Positions 27,665 to 39,000 of a stretch of 64,000 bases of DNA are shown here, piece by piece (the stretch's first letter is position 1; each line of letters starts with the position of its first letter). The stretch covers positions 1,984,001 to 2,048,000 of the forward strand of contig NZ_CP089975.1 in assembly GCF_029581575.1 (NCBI RefSeq). Direction: 5' to 3'. Both the position numbers and the translations under genes were made by a program. Origin of the DNA: Moraxella nasibovis (GTDB lineage: Bacteria > Pseudomonadota > Gammaproteobacteria > Pseudomonadales > Moraxellaceae). The notes under the pieces were generated by a model. It worked only from the letters and a program-made list of their open reading frames with translations, did no database searches and was not told where the DNA came from.

Positions 27665-27710
27665 AGTCATTAGGTACTGACCACTAGGGGTCAAAAAGAT
27701 TTTAATGACT
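27665..27710. promoter_or_regulatory. Nested dyad upstream of the amidohydrolase gene
   Basis: Outer arms AGTCATTA (27665-27672) and TAATGACT (27703-27710) enclose inner arms TGACC (27678-27682) and GGTCA (27689-27693). The centres nearly coincide. The element lies 34-79 bases before the ATG, between benC and the amidohydrolase gene. It could be an operator or an RNA hairpin. Confidence 0.5.
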
Positions 27711-27747
27711 TTTATGAAATTTGCAAGCAATCCATTTTGCCGCCATC

Positions 27748-28845
<1,098 letters not shown>

Positions 28846-28863
28846 TCACCAATCCCATTTTTA

Positions 28864-29364
28864 TCAAATATGATAAACATCAATGACTTGGTGAATGTAG
28901 TCATTTTTTAGAACGACATATTTGCTCAAAATTTTAAAGCTGTCGGCTGAAACATCGATTTCGTAGCGAGACATGCCAAAATGTTGGTAAATGGTTTTGT
29001 AACGAAAACTGAATGTATGCCAGTTAAAACGCACGGTGGCTTTGTTACCCTCAACCTTTTCAACTTCAATATTGTTGATGTTGTGGCTGGTGCGAGTGTC
29101 TGGAATGGTCGCTGACGAGCGCTCAGTTTTGATACGAAACACACGGTCTTCAAGTCCTTGACGATCTGGATAATAAATCAAGGAAATTTCCGTCATCGGG
29201 TCAGTAACCAGCGTGTCATCGTCATCCCATGCTGGCATCCAAAATGACGCCTCTGGTGCGTAGCATTCTAGCCAATCGTCCCATTGTTCATCGTCCAAAA
29301 AGCGGGCTTCTTGGTACAAAAATTGGCTGATTTTGTGTTGCAATTCGGCAGATACTAAGCTCAT
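28864..29364 (-). CDS. benB: Benzoate 1,2-dioxygenase, small subunit
   Basis: A 166-residue beta subunit of the ring-hydroxylating oxygenase. It shows the family's start FLYQEARFLDDEQWDDWLE and DPMTEISLIYYPDRQGLEDRV. It is structural and pairs with BenA in an alpha3beta3 complex. The ATG overlaps the benA stop by one base (TGATG), with AAGGAG upstream, so the subunits are translationally coupled. Confidence 0.96.
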   Translation of the reverse strand: MSLVSAELQHKISQFLYQEARFLDDEQWDDWLECYAPEASFWMPAWDDDDTLVTDPMTEISLIYYPDRQGLEDRVFRIKTERSSATIPDTRTSHNINNIEVEKVEGNKATVRFNWHTFSFRYKTIYQHFGMSRYEIDVSADSFKILSKYVVLKNDYIHQVIDVYHI

Positions 29365-30743
29365 CAGACTTCTCCTTTTTCCAACTTTTGTTCGGTTTCG
29401 ATGGCTTCTTTCATCACTTCCACCCAATGCTCGTGCTGGGCAAGATACAAGCCTTCATCTTCGGTTTTGACACCGCTTAATTTTGGTTTTAAGCCGATTT
29501 CTTGGGCAAATTCGTCCGCCCCATGCACCCAGTGGCTTGCCCCACGGCACATATCATTCCATTCAATATCGATACCTGCGTAACCGACTTGGCAAGAGCG
29601 AAACTCTTCTAGGTCGTCTGGCGTTGCCATACCTGATGCGTTAAAGAAATCTTCGTATTGGCGGATGCGGCGTTGGCGGTTTTCGGCACTTTCGCCTTTT
29701 GGTGCGATACAATAAATCGTAACTTCGGTTTTATTGACCGCCAATGGGCGTAAAATACGGATTTGCGAGCCGAATTGGTCCATTAAATACACATTGGGAT
29801 ACAAGCACAAATTACGAGAACGCTCAATCATCCATTTTGCCATCGCCTCGCCGTAGAGCTCTTTATAAGTGTCGTATTGCGCGTAGTTTGGACGGTCTTC
29901 TGGGTTTGCCCATTGTGTCCAAAGAAGCATATGCCCATGCTCAAAGCCATATGAGCCACCGCCTTGTTTGCCCCAACCGCCTGCACTCATGGCACGGATA
30001 TTGTCCGCCCCTGCTTGTTTTTCTTTTCTTTGTTGGGTGGTTGCCGCATAGTTCCAATGCACCGCAGAAACATGGTAGCCGTCCGCACCATTTTCAGCGG
30101 TCAGTTTCCAGTTGCCTTCATAAGTATAAGTTGATGAACCACGCAATACTTCTAAGCCATCTTGAGCTTGACCGACAATCATGTCAATGATTTTGGTCGC
30201 TTCGCCAAGATATTCTTCAAGTGGCAGGACATCAGGATTTAAACTGCCAAACAAAAAGCCTTTGTAGCTTTCAAAACGAGCGACTTTTTTCAAATCGTGC
30301 GAACCGTCTTTATTAAAACTTTCAGGATAACCTGCGTCTTTAGGGTCTTTGACTTTTAAAAGTTTGCCAGAGTTGTTAAAGGTCCAACCGTGAAATGGGC
30401 AAGTATAAGATGACTTATTGCCCTTTTTATAACGGCAAAGCTGAGCCCCACGATGTGAACAGGCATTAATCATCGCATTTAATTCGCCATCTTTGTTGCG
30501 AGCAATGATGATTGGTTGGCGACCAATATAAGTCGTATAATAATCGTTGATTTCTGGAATTTGGCTTTCATGTGCCAAATACACCCAGTTGCCCTCAAAG
30601 ATGTATTTCATTTCCAAATCAAATAAAGTTTGGTCGGTAAATACAGAGCGATGAACTTTATATTCGCCAGTTTCTGGATTTTCTACTAAAAGCTCGTCAA
30701 TGCGGTCTAAATGACTGGTATTGACAACAGGAATCTTTGGCAT
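29364..30743 (-). CDS. benA: Benzoate 1,2-dioxygenase, large subunit
   Basis: A 459-residue catalytic subunit that adds O2 to benzoate, giving the 1,2-cis-diol. Rieske ligands are Cys95, His97, Cys115 and His118 in CSHRGAQLC and CPFHGW. The mononuclear iron site is in [13 protein letters not shown] with a later Asp. The size matches BenA and XylX. Its promoter region (30744-30812) holds a partial CatM/BenM site. Benzoate rather than toluate is the expected substrate because the genes sit with a catechol ortho-cleavage pathway. Confidence 0.95.
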   Translation of the reverse strand: MPKIPVVNTSHLDRIDELLVENPETGEYKVHRSVFTDQTLFDLEMKYIFEGNWVYLAHESQIPEINDYYTTYIGRQPIIIARNKDGELNAMINACSHRGAQLCRYKKGNKSSYTCPFHGWTFNNSGKLLKVKDPKDAGYPESFNKDGSHDLKKVARFESYKGFLFGSLNPDVLPLEEYLGEATKIIDMIVGQAQDGLEVLRGSSTYTYEGNWKLTAENGADGYHVSAVHWNYAATTQQRKEKQAGADNIRAMSAGGWGKQGGGSYGFEHGHMLLWTQWANPEDRPNYAQYDTYKELYGEAMAKWMIERSRNLCLYPNVYLMDQFGSQIRILRPLAVNKTEVTIYCIAPKGESAENRQRRIRQYEDFFNASGMATPDDLEEFRSCQVGYAGIDIEWNDMCRGASHWVHGADEFAQEIGLKPKLSGVKTEDEGLYLAQHEHWVEVMKEAIETEQKLEKGEV

Positions 30744-30776
30744 AAATTAACTCCTTGTATCTGCCTATCTGGGTAA

Positions 30777-30791
30777 ATACATTGAATGAAT
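30777..30791. promoter_or_regulatory. Partial CatM/BenM site before benA
   Basis: ATAC-N7-GAAT matches seven of eight fixed bases of the known ATAC-N7-GTAT consensus. It lies 34-48 bases before the benA ATG, overlapping where the promoter should be. Confidence 0.5.
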
Positions 30792-30812
30792 GTTGTTGTA
30801 ATTTGGATTAGA

Positions 30813-30843
30813 TTGGCTTGCAAAATCTTCGTTTGCAAGCCAA
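30813..30843 (-). terminator. Hairpin between catA and benA
   Basis: A perfect 12-bp inverted repeat, TTGGCTTGCAAA with TTTGCAAGCCAA, and a 7-base loop, 16 bases after the catA stop. No T run follows, so it may reduce read-through or stabilise the cat message rather than stop transcription fully. Confidence 0.65.
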
Positions 30844-30859
30844 TGTACAGACTTAACAA

Positions 30860-31783
30860 TCAGCCCTGAGCTCGTCTTCTGTCCACTTCGGTAGTTGGGG
30901 CGGTTTGGGTGTCTTTGGTTAGTTTAAAATCAAAGGCGATGTGCTTAAATGGCTTATCTAGGTTGTATTCCGCCAAATCCTCTGCACTTGATTTGTCGGT
31001 CGCCACCGCCACCAAGCCTTCACGAGTACCAAAGGCAAAGTCGTCCCATAGGTATTTGTCGCCTTCGATGTTAAACTGAGTGGTGAGCTTACGGAAGCCG
31101 TCAGCCGTGATGAAGTAGTGAACATGCGATGGACGCTGACCATGACGACCTAGCTTGTCAAGCAGGGCTTGCGTCGGTCCATTTGGTGGGCAACCATAGC
31201 CAACTGGCATGGTAGTTTGGGCACGATAGCGGCCGTTTTCATCGGTATAAATGGTACGACGAAGGTTGAAATCAGATTGTGATTTATCAAAGAATGAATA
31301 GTTGCCCTGACCATTGGCGTGCCACATTTCTACTTTGGCGTTTGGTACGATGTTGCCATCCACATCGGTTACCACACCCTCAATGATGAGCGTGTCAATC
31401 TTGTCAGATTCAGAGCCATCGTCCATGCGGGCAAAGCCCACGCTCTCAGGAGCTCCCGCCACATACAGTGGACCTTCGATGGTACGAGGTGTACCGCCTT
31501 GCTCTACGCCAGCTTGACGGTCTTTTTCATCTTCAAGTAAGTCCATGAAGTGTTCAAGACCCAAACCCGGAACCAGCAAACCCACTTCATTGGCCTGACC
31601 CAAATCAGAGAGGTACTCCATGCCTTTCCAAAGCTCGGTTTGCGTGATGTTCAAATCCACAATGGCTTCAAACAAATCACCCAAAAGACGAACCACAATC
31701 TCTTGCACACGAGCGTCCACTTCACCTGTAGCGGTGTCCACATTCATTTTTTTAACCAAAGCATCAATTTCTTGACGGTTCAT
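30860..31783 (-). CDS. catA: Catechol 1,2-dioxygenase
   Basis: A 307-residue intradiol dioxygenase that cleaves catechol to cis,cis-muconate. The Fe(III) ligands are Tyr162 (NYSFFD), Tyr196 (PVGYGCPP), His220 and His222 (RPSHVHYF). The N-terminal helical dimer domain is complete. A good AAGGAG precedes the ATG at 31783. It follows catC on the same strand; in Acinetobacter baylyi catA lies apart from catB and catC, so this grouping differs. Confidence 0.97.
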   Translation of the reverse strand: MNRQEIDALVKKMNVDTATGEVDARVQEIVVRLLGDLFEAIVDLNITQTELWKGMEYLSDLGQANEVGLLVPGLGLEHFMDLLEDEKDRQAGVEQGGTPRTIEGPLYVAGAPESVGFARMDDGSESDKIDTLIIEGVVTDVDGNIVPNAKVEMWHANGQGNYSFFDKSQSDFNLRRTIYTDENGRYRAQTTMPVGYGCPPNGPTQALLDKLGRHGQRPSHVHYFITADGFRKLTTQFNIEGDKYLWDDFAFGTREGLVAVATDKSSAEDLAEYNLDKPFKHIAFDFKLTKDTQTAPTTEVDRRRAQG

Positions 31784-31890
31784 ACTTCTTCTCCTTGTCA
31801 TGGTGTAGCTGGCATCTTCAAATGGCTGGCTACAGTTGGGTTAATTGCTATGAGAGTGCATAGCCACTTTTGTAAATTAAAAATTAAAAA

Positions 31891-32181
31891 TCAGCTGTCA
31901 TCATCACGAATCGATGAAGGATGGCGATTTAAGGGCATGACCTCAATGGTCATAAACGGATACAGAGGCAATCCTTGCAAGATGTTATGCAATTCCTCGT
32001 TGCTTTCCACATCAAAGATGGAGATGTTGGAATACTGCCCGCTAATTCGCCATAGATGTCGCCATTTGCCTTGTTTTTGTAGCTCTTGGGAGTAGGCTTT
32101 TTCGGTCGCCTTGATTTCATCAGCTTTTTGTTTGTCAAAATCCAATGGAATATTGACATCCATTTTCACATGATAAAGCAT
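31891..32181 (-). CDS. catC: Muconolactone delta-isomerase
   Basis: A 96-residue small decameric enzyme that isomerises muconolactone to beta-ketoadipate enol-lactone. Family blocks MLYHVKMDVNIPLD, WRISGQYSNISIFDV and LPLYPFM are present. ATG 32181 is chosen because AAGGAG lies six bases upstream; the ATG two codons earlier is too close to that ribosome site. It starts 25 bases after catB ends. Confidence 0.96.
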   Translation of the reverse strand: MLYHVKMDVNIPLDFDKQKADEIKATEKAYSQELQKQGKWRHLWRISGQYSNISIFDVESNEELHNILQGLPLYPFMTIEVMPLNRHPSSIRDDDS

Positions 32182-32206
32182 GGTCATCTCCTTATTTGAG
32201 CTTAAA

Positions 32207-33319
32207 TTAAGCTCGTCTTAAATTGTCAATCTTGTTTTCATTCAAATCAATGCCAAGTCCTGCACCTGTTGGCACTTTTAGGGTGAAATTTTCATACACC
32301 AAAGGTTTACTCAAAATCTCTTCAGTCAGTAGAAGTGGGGCAAACAGCTCCGTGCCATACGCCAAATTGTCAAAAGTACTAAAAGCATGAGCCGAAGCAA
32401 TCGTCCCCACCGCACCCTCAAGCATGGTACCGCCATAGAGGTCAATACCTGCAACTTTGGCGATGGTAGCAATTTGACAGGCCTCCATGAGACCGCCTGC
32501 TTGCTCGATTTTGACGGCAAAAACATTGGCACAGTGATTTTTGGCAAGTTTGTAGGCATTGGTCGGACACATCACCGCTTCGTCCGCCATAATTGCCACA
32601 TCAAAACGCTCGGTCAATCTTGCCAGAAGTTCCACATCGTGAATGGCACAAGGCTGTTCAATCAAATCGATACCGCCGTCCTGCAAGGCTTGTATGCCTT
32701 TGATACACTGCATTTCAGACCACGCACGATTGACATCAACACGGATGCTAACCTCTTTGCCCAATGCTTTTTTAATCGCCACCACATGTTCGACATCTTC
32801 TTCAACTGAACGAGAGCCGATTTTAAGTTTAAAAAAATTGTGGCGCTTTACCTCAATCATTTTTTTGGCTTCGGCGATGTCTTTTTCGGTGTCACCAGAG
32901 GCAAGCACCCAAAGCACAGGCAATTCATCACGAAGTCGCCCACCAAGAAGCTCACTGACGGGTAAGTTTAATTTCTTGCCCAAAATGTCGAACAGCGCCG
33001 TTTGCACCGCGCATTTGGCAAAGCGGTTGCCCATGATGTGCTTGTCAATCATCTGCATGGTCTGGGCGATGTTTGGTTCGCCTTTTAGACCAGTCAAAAG
33101 TGGGGCAAAATAGGTGTCAAGGTTGGTTTTGATGCTTTCAGGAGATTCCTCACCGTAGGAGAGTCCGCCGATGGTGGTCGCCTCACCCCAGCCAACGATA
33201 CCATCATGGGTGGTGATTTTTACCAAAACGAGGGTTTGTTTTTGCATGGTCGCCACAGACATTTTGTGTGGTCTGATGGTCGGTATGTCTAGAATGATGC
33301 TTTCTAATGACTGATACAT
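32207..33319 (-). CDS. catB: Muconate cycloisomerase
   Basis: A 370-residue enolase-superfamily enzyme that turns cis,cis-muconate into muconolactone. The catalytic KLK is Lys164-Leu-Lys166, and metal ligands lie in RVDVNRAW, DLIEQP and MADEAVM. It is the first gene of the long catabolic run. The 174-base upstream gap carries an exact CatM/BenM operator centred 108 bases before the ATG, so it is probably induced by muconate. Confidence 0.97.
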   Translation of the reverse strand: MYQSLESIILDIPTIRPHKMSVATMQKQTLVLVKITTHDGIVGWGEATTIGGLSYGEESPESIKTNLDTYFAPLLTGLKGEPNIAQTMQMIDKHIMGNRFAKCAVQTALFDILGKKLNLPVSELLGGRLRDELPVLWVLASGDTEKDIAEAKKMIEVKRHNFFKLKIGSRSVEEDVEHVVAIKKALGKEVSIRVDVNRAWSEMQCIKGIQALQDGGIDLIEQPCAIHDVELLARLTERFDVAIMADEAVMCPTNAYKLAKNHCANVFAVKIEQAGGLMEACQIATIAKVAGIDLYGGTMLEGAVGTIASAHAFSTFDNLAYGTELFAPLLLTEEILSKPLVYENFTLKVPTGAGLGIDLNENKIDNLRRA

Positions 33320-33367
33320 ATTTCTCTGCCCTAAGGTAATTTCCCTGCTGTCAGTTTTGCTTTATCT

Positions 33368-33434
33368 ATACTCTAAAAGAATGTAACTAAAAAAACCAAT
33401 ATTATTTTTGCATTGTTTCATACTTTTTTGGTAT
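33368..33434. promoter_or_regulatory. CatM/BenM operator pair before catB
   Basis: An exact ATAC-TTTTTTG-GTAT lies at 33420-33434, and a partial ATAC-N7-GAAT at 33368-33382, 52 bases closer to catB. In Acinetobacter baylyi, CatM and BenM bind ATAC-N7-GTAT plus weaker sites nearby at catB and benA. The layout here matches that architecture. Confidence 0.75.
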
Positions 33435-33441
33435 AGTTCAA

Positions 33442-33473
33442 TCAAAAAAAACGGTTGCCAAACTGACAACCGC
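33442..33473 (-). terminator. Terminator after the AAHS transporter gene
   Basis: On the minus strand a stem GCGGTTG/CAACCG (arms at 33452-33457 and 33467-33472) is followed by T8. It lies 20 bases after the transporter stop and next to the catB operator, isolating catB from read-through. Confidence 0.8.
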
Positions 33474-33493
33474 TTTTAAATTCTCATTCCTTC

Positions 33494-34804
33494 TTAGCCA
33501 TTGGCGTTTTTCATGTTCACCATAAAAATCGCCACCGCAGCAATAACCCCCGGAATGGCAATCGCCATAAAATTCATCTGATGGCTTAGCTGCAATCCTA
33601 ACAAAGTACCTGTTAAAACTGGACCTACGATCGCCCCAATACGACCCACGCCAGAGGCAAATCCCATGCCTGTCGAACGCACTGTCGAAGGGTAATATTG
33701 TGATACAAAAGTATAAAGCAAAATCTGCGATCCAATCGTTGCGGCACCCGCAATGGCAATCAAAGTGTACAGCACAGGGGCAGGACTGTTAAAACCAAGC
33801 AATACAAGTGACACTGCACCGATGGTGAACATACTCACAAGCACAGGCTTGATGTGGAATTTATCTGCCAAAATACCACCCCCAATCGCTCCAATCATAC
33901 CCCCAATGTTTAGCGCAAACAAAAACAACATACTCGCTCCCAGCGAATAACCCGCCCCAATCATGAGCTTAGGCAGCCAGCTTGCCAAGGCATACACCAT
34001 GAGCAGGCACATAAAGAATGCCACCCAGAACATGATGGTACTGGTCGTTCTGCCTTGCTGAAATAGAGCTTTAAGCGGCGCTGAATCTTCCACCTGAACG
34101 GCGATGGGTTCGATCTCAAAGTCTTTGTTTGCATAGCTTGGGTCGATTTTAGTGATGATTTTCTTAGCCTCATCATCACGACCTTTGCGTTTTAAATAAA
34201 ACAAAGACTCAGGAAGCATCGCCCAAATCACTGGCATCAAGAGTATGGGAATGCCTGCAAGCATGAACACGATTTGCCAGCCATATACAGGGACGAGCGC
34301 CTTGCCTAAGAGCGCAGACGCCATGCCGCCGATGGCATAGCCACTGAACATGATGGCAACGAGCGTACTTTTCATGCGTTTTGGGGCAAATTCTGTGGTA
34401 AGCGCAACCACATTTGGCATGACTCCGCCAATACCAAGCCCTGCAATAAAACGCAACACAGCAAACTGCAAAGGATTGTCAGCAAACGCTCCTAAAAAGG
34501 TAAACCCTGCAAACAAAAACACGCACAGCATGATGGTTTTTTTACGCCCCAGCTTGTCAGACAGTGAGCCAAACCCAATCGCCCCAAACATCATGCCAAA
34601 CAAAGCAGAGCTGGCAAGCCAACCTGCCTGCTGAGCAGTCAAATCCCATTGCTCCATCAAAAGTGGTAGTGCTACACCATAAATGGCAAGATCGTAGCCA
34701 TCAAAAATAATAATAAGCAAACACCATAAAAGCACCACCCAGTGAAAAGGGGTGAACTTAGCATTATCAATAAACTGGTCTAGATTGACCTTTTCGGCAC
34801 TCAT
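33494..34804 (-). CDS. AAHS-family aromatic acid:H+ symporter, BenK/MucK-like
   Basis: A 436-residue MFS protein with twelve hydrophobic segments. The AAHS signature DGYDLAIYGVALP lies in the first segment, and GSLSDKLGRKKTIM in loop 2-3. The family imports benzoate (BenK), muconate (MucK) or 4-hydroxybenzoate (PcaK); benzoate or muconate fits the context. AAGGAG precedes the ATG at 34804. It is divergent from the LysR regulator and upstream of catB, and its promoter region holds a partial CatM/BenM site. Confidence 0.9.
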   Translation of the reverse strand: MSAEKVNLDQFIDNAKFTPFHWVVLLWCLLIIIFDGYDLAIYGVALPLLMEQWDLTAQQAGWLASSALFGMMFGAIGFGSLSDKLGRKKTIMLCVFLFAGFTFLGAFADNPLQFAVLRFIAGLGIGGVMPNVVALTTEFAPKRMKSTLVAIMFSGYAIGGMASALLGKALVPVYGWQIVFMLAGIPILLMPVIWAMLPESLFYLKRKGRDDEAKKIITKIDPSYANKDFEIEPIAVQVEDSAPLKALFQQGRTTSTIMFWVAFFMCLLMVYALASWLPKLMIGAGYSLGASMLFLFALNIGGMIGAIGGGILADKFHIKPVLVSMFTIGAVSLVLLGFNSPAPVLYTLIAIAGAATIGSQILLYTFVSQYYPSTVRSTGMGFASGVGRIGAIVGPVLTGTLLGLQLSHQMNFMAIAIPGVIAAVAIFMVNMKNANG

Positions 34805-34896
34805 AACAGCTCCTTGTTCAAAGTATAAATAGGTTTGTTGCCAACCCAATGTAATCACTTTTATTTGTAATTGCAAAACCAAATAAATATCAATCC

Positions 34897-34911
34897 ATAT
34901 CAAATAGGTAT
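34897..34911. promoter_or_regulatory. Partial CatM/BenM site before the transporter
   Basis: ATAT-CAAATAG-GTAT differs from the consensus at one fixed base. It lies about 100 bases before the transporter ATG, the same distance as the exact site before catB. Confidence 0.5.
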
Positions 34912-35021
34912 AAAGCCAAGACGCATCATAACAATGAAAATACAAAGAGTCTCTCAAACCCTATAAAATCAAGATTTTCAACACGATTCAATTTATTACA
35001 AGACGGTTATCCTATGAATTC

Positions 35022-35036
35022 ATACTTTTAAAATAT
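35022..35036. promoter_or_regulatory. Partial CatM/BenM site before the regulator
   Basis: ATAC-TTTTAAA-ATAT differs from the consensus at one fixed base. It lies 52-66 bases before the LysR start, a position suited to autoregulation. Confidence 0.45.
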
Positions 35037-35087
35037 AGAAATTTTTGTTAAGATTTGACAAATCCCAAACTTTAAAGGTTGCTAGAT

Positions 35088-36014
35088 ATGGACATCCGTC
35101 ATCTAAAATATTTTGTTGCTGTGGTGGAAGAGCAAAGTTTCACCAAAGCCTCTGAGCGATTGTTCATTGCTCAGCCGCCTTTGAGCCGTCAGATTCAAAA
35201 CCTAGAAGATGAGCTTGGCTTACAATTGCTCCAAAGGGGCAGTCGCCCTGTCAAGACCACCGATGCAGGGCAGTTTTTCTATCAGCATGCCAAAAAAGTT
35301 CTAAGTAACATCGAGCAAATGGTATCAATGACGAAACGAGTAGGAAAAACCGATCAGACACTTAAAATCGGTTTTGTTGGTTCATTGCTTTTGGGGCTGC
35401 TGCCTCAGATTATTTATGAATTTAGAAAGCTTTTGCCAAATGTATCTATTGATTTGGTAGAAATGGGCACATTGGAGCAAATGGAGGCATTAAAAAAAGG
35501 TGAGATTGATGTGAGCTTTGGGCGATTAAAATTTTCAGACCCCAGCATCAGACGCATTTTACTTAGAAATGAACCTTTGGTGTTGGCAATCAATAAATAT
35601 CATCCACTAGCGCAGCACAATGATGGCGTGCATTTGGCAGACATTGTTGATGAAGTGATACTCTGCTATCCCAATACTGGCAATCAAAATTTTGCAAACT
35701 ACATCAACAACTTATTTGCAGAACATGGATTGACACCGAGCAATATCAAATACCTTTCCAATATTCAGCTTGCACTTGGTATTGTCGCCTCCGGTGAGGG
35801 CGTATGCATCGTTCCTTATAACAGTCGTTCAATACACATGGCAAATTTACAATATTTACCCATTTTGGACATTGGTGCGGTCAGTCCGATATTTTTATCT
35901 TTTCAAGAAGGCAATGATAATGAATACATTCATTTGCTACTAAGAACCATTGAGCTGATCTATCAAAAAATCGAAATAGACACCAAAATCACTCTTACTC
36001 AAACATTTAATTAA
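35088..36014 (+). CDS. LysR-type regulator, CatM/BenM-like
   Basis: A 308-residue LysR regulator with an N-terminal winged helix: DIRHLKYFVAVVEEQSFTKA, and QPPLSRQIQNLEDELG as recognition helix. The effector domain includes LKIGFVGSLLLGLLPQI. The helix-turn-helix and the GFVGSLL segment are very close to Acinetobacter CatM and BenM, which respond to muconate and (BenM) benzoate. The real start is the ATG at 35088 with AAAGG upstream. CatM and BenM cannot be told apart from this. It is the only regulator in the catabolic region, so it may govern both branches. Confidence 0.9.
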   Translation: MDIRHLKYFVAVVEEQSFTKASERLFIAQPPLSRQIQNLEDELGLQLLQRGSRPVKTTDAGQFFYQHAKKVLSNIEQMVSMTKRVGKTDQTLKIGFVGSLLLGLLPQIIYEFRKLLPNVSIDLVEMGTLEQMEALKKGEIDVSFGRLKFSDPSIRRILLRNEPLVLAINKYHPLAQHNDGVHLADIVDEVILCYPNTGNQNFANYINNLFAEHGLTPSNIKYLSNIQLALGIVASGEGVCIVPYNSRSIHMANLQYLPILDIGAVSPIFLSFQEGNDNEYIHLLLRTIELIYQKIEIDTKITLTQTFN

Positions 36015-36040
36015 ATCTCTACCCGCTTCTTGACCGAACC

Positions 36041-36074
36041 GCCCCACAAAAGACATTTAAATCTCATGTGGGGC
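36041..36074. terminator. Hairpin between convergent regulator and RND genes
   Basis: GCCCCACA (36041-36048) pairs with TGTGGGGC (36067-36074) around an 18-base loop that includes ATTTAAAT. No T run is present, so its use as a terminator is uncertain. Confidence 0.45.
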
Positions 36075-36084
36075 GAAGCATGGC

Positions 36085-39000
36085 TTACACACTTTGTGGT
36101 TTTGATGCGCTCGTTTTGCGGCGAGCAAATCGCTTACCTAGGTCGTCCATCAGCGTATAGACCACAGGAATGACAATCAGACTTAAAAAAGTCGAAGTAA
36201 TAAGCCCGCCAAGCACCGCCACCGCCATCGGACGGCGGAATGTCGGATCGGCACCACCCCAGCCAAACACGAGCGGCAACATGCCCGCCCCCATGGCGAT
36301 GGTGGTCATGATGATGGGGCGAGCCCGCTTCTTGCAGGCGTCCAAGATCGCATCCAGCTGAGACTTACCCTGCTCTTCGGCGATGATGGCATAATCCACC
36401 AGTAGAATTGAGTTTTTCGTGGCGATACCCATCAGCATGATAAAGCCGATGAGCGATGAGATGGACAAGCTTGAATCGGTCAATACCAGCCCAATGAACG
36501 CCCCACCGATGGACAGTGGCAACGCCATGAGAATCGTGAACGGCTGCAACACCTTATGAAACAATAGCACCAGCACCCCAAAGATACAAAACACCCCCAC
36601 GCTCATGGCGATGGCAAATCCTGTAAATAGCTCCGCCATACTGTCCGCCTGACCCTCATCAATGACGCTCACGCCATCTGGCAGGTTTTGCAGGGCGGGC
36701 AATGCCTTCACCGCATCGATGACCACGCCAAGCTCTTGGTCAGACTGTACTGTAATCTTAATACTGCGCTGGCGGTCTAGCCTGCGGATCTCCGCCTCGC
36801 CTGTGGCGTATTGTAGGCTTGCCACCTCAGACAATTTCACCGCGCCAAGCTCGGTACTGCTAGGCACATACAGCGCATTTAAGGCATTAAAGTCGCTGCG
36901 TTTTTCGTCAGGCAGTCGCACGACGATGGGAATTTGTCTGGTGTCCAAATTAAGCTTGGGCAACGCCTGCTCATAATCGCCCGTGGTCGCAACCCGCAGG
37001 GTGTCTGCAATGCTTACTGTCGTTACGCCTTTATCCGCCATCTGCACAGTGCTTGGCAAGGCAACAAGCTCAGGTTTGCCAAGTGGCTTGTTGCTTGTGA
37101 CTGCCGAGACGACAGACAAAGTGCGAATCTGACCCATCACCTCATTGACCGTACGATCAAGCAGCACTGGATCATCAGACATCAAAGAAAACCCATAGCC
37201 TGAGTCGCCCGTCGCTGACAGCCCCACCACAAAGCGGGCAGACGGCACCTCAGTGATGGCATCAGCGATGGCGTGCTCAATGTCGGTCTTACTAGGGCGA
37301 GTGCCACGAGGGTCAAGCAAGACATTGAGCGTTGCGGCATTCTCACTGCCTGCCGCAGCATTACGACTGTCGCCCCCTTGGGCGGCGCTGCCTGCTGAGA
37401 TGAACACCGATGCCACGCCATCGACTCGTCCGATGACATCTGCCGCCATCTGTCCAATGCGCACCGTATCATCCAAGGTGGCATCAGGGGTGAGTTCTAG
37501 AGTGACTTGCGTTTGATTGCTGTCATCGGGTGGTATGAATGCGCCAGACAACAGCTTTGCCATCGACAGCGAGCCAATGAACAGTACAATCGTCGCCACC
37601 AAAGTGATGGCTCGATGATTGAGCGTCCATTTCACCACCTTCAAATACACACGCATCGTGCGTCCTGTCGTCTCGCTTTGATGCGCCTTAGGTTTTAGTA
37701 AATATGCCGCCATCATCGGCGTCACCAGACGAGCCACAAGCAGCGACATGAATACCGAAATCGCCGCTGTCCAGCCAAATTGCGAGAAAAACTGCCCCAC
37801 CACGCCATCCATGAATGCTGTTGGCAGAAAAACCGCTATCAATGTAAAGGTCGTCGCCACCACCGCAAGCCCAATTTCATCTGCCGCCTCCATCGCCGCC
37901 TCATACGGGGTCTTGCCCATGTGCAAGTGTCGCATGATGTTCTCCACTTCCACGATGGCATCATCAACAAGCACCCCAATGACCAGCGATAAGGCAAGCA
38001 AAGAAATAATATTTAAGCTAAACCCAAACAGCCACATCATCAAAAAGGTAGGAATGATGGACAATGGCAGAGCGGCTGCCGCCACCAAAGTCGCACGCCA
38101 ATCCTTTAAAAACAAAAACACCACAAGCACCGCCAAAAGACAGCCCTCGATGAGCATCTGCATACTGGCTTTATAATCCTCAGCGACAGGCTCGGCATTG
38201 TCATAGATTTTATTGATACGAATGTGCGGATACTGATGGGAAAGCTTGGCAATCTTAGCATCCACTTCTTTCACCATCTGCACCTCACTGGCACCACGAG
38301 AGCGAGTGATGGACATCGCCACCACCGTTTGACCGTCCAAGACCGCTTGACTTTTTGGGTCGGCATGAGCATCACTGATGTCGGCAAGCTGACCCAGCGC
38401 CACGCCCCCTGCTGGGGTAACGACTTGCAGACTGGCAAGCTCACTCACACTCTTGGCAGAGCCCAGCACTCGAATGATCTGCGTACCACCGCCGATGCTC
38501 GCCTCACCGCCTGATGCATCCGTCTGCAAAGCAAACAGCTGATTTGCCAACTGGGTAATTGGCAGCTGCCAGCCACTTAGCCTGTCAGCATCAGCGGCGA
38601 TGATGATTTGCCTTTCAATGCCGCCCACTCGAGCAAGCTGACCCACCCCCTCAATGCTGGCAAGTTGCTTATTCAAGGTGTCATCCACAAACCAAGACAG
38701 CTCCGCCTCGCTCATCGTATCTGATGCCACCGAATAGCTGACCACAGGAAAGCCTGCGGTCGAGACTTTGGTGATGACAGGTGATTCGGCGGCGGCAGGC
38801 AAATCGCCTGCGATCTCATCGAGCGCCGAACGCACATCATCCACCGCCTCAGACAAATCTTTTTCTAAGGCAAATTCGGTATGAATGGTGGCAACACCCG
38901 TCTGCAAAGTCGAGCGAATGTGCTTAACACCTTCTATGCTGGTGATTTTATTTTCGATTTTTTTGGCGACATCGGTTTCTAGCTGCGCAGGCGATGCGCC

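Noticed and set aside
37748-38176. Plus-strand open frame of 142 codons inside the RND pump gene
   Set aside because: It is antisense to a strongly conserved gene and shows no domain or ribosome site.
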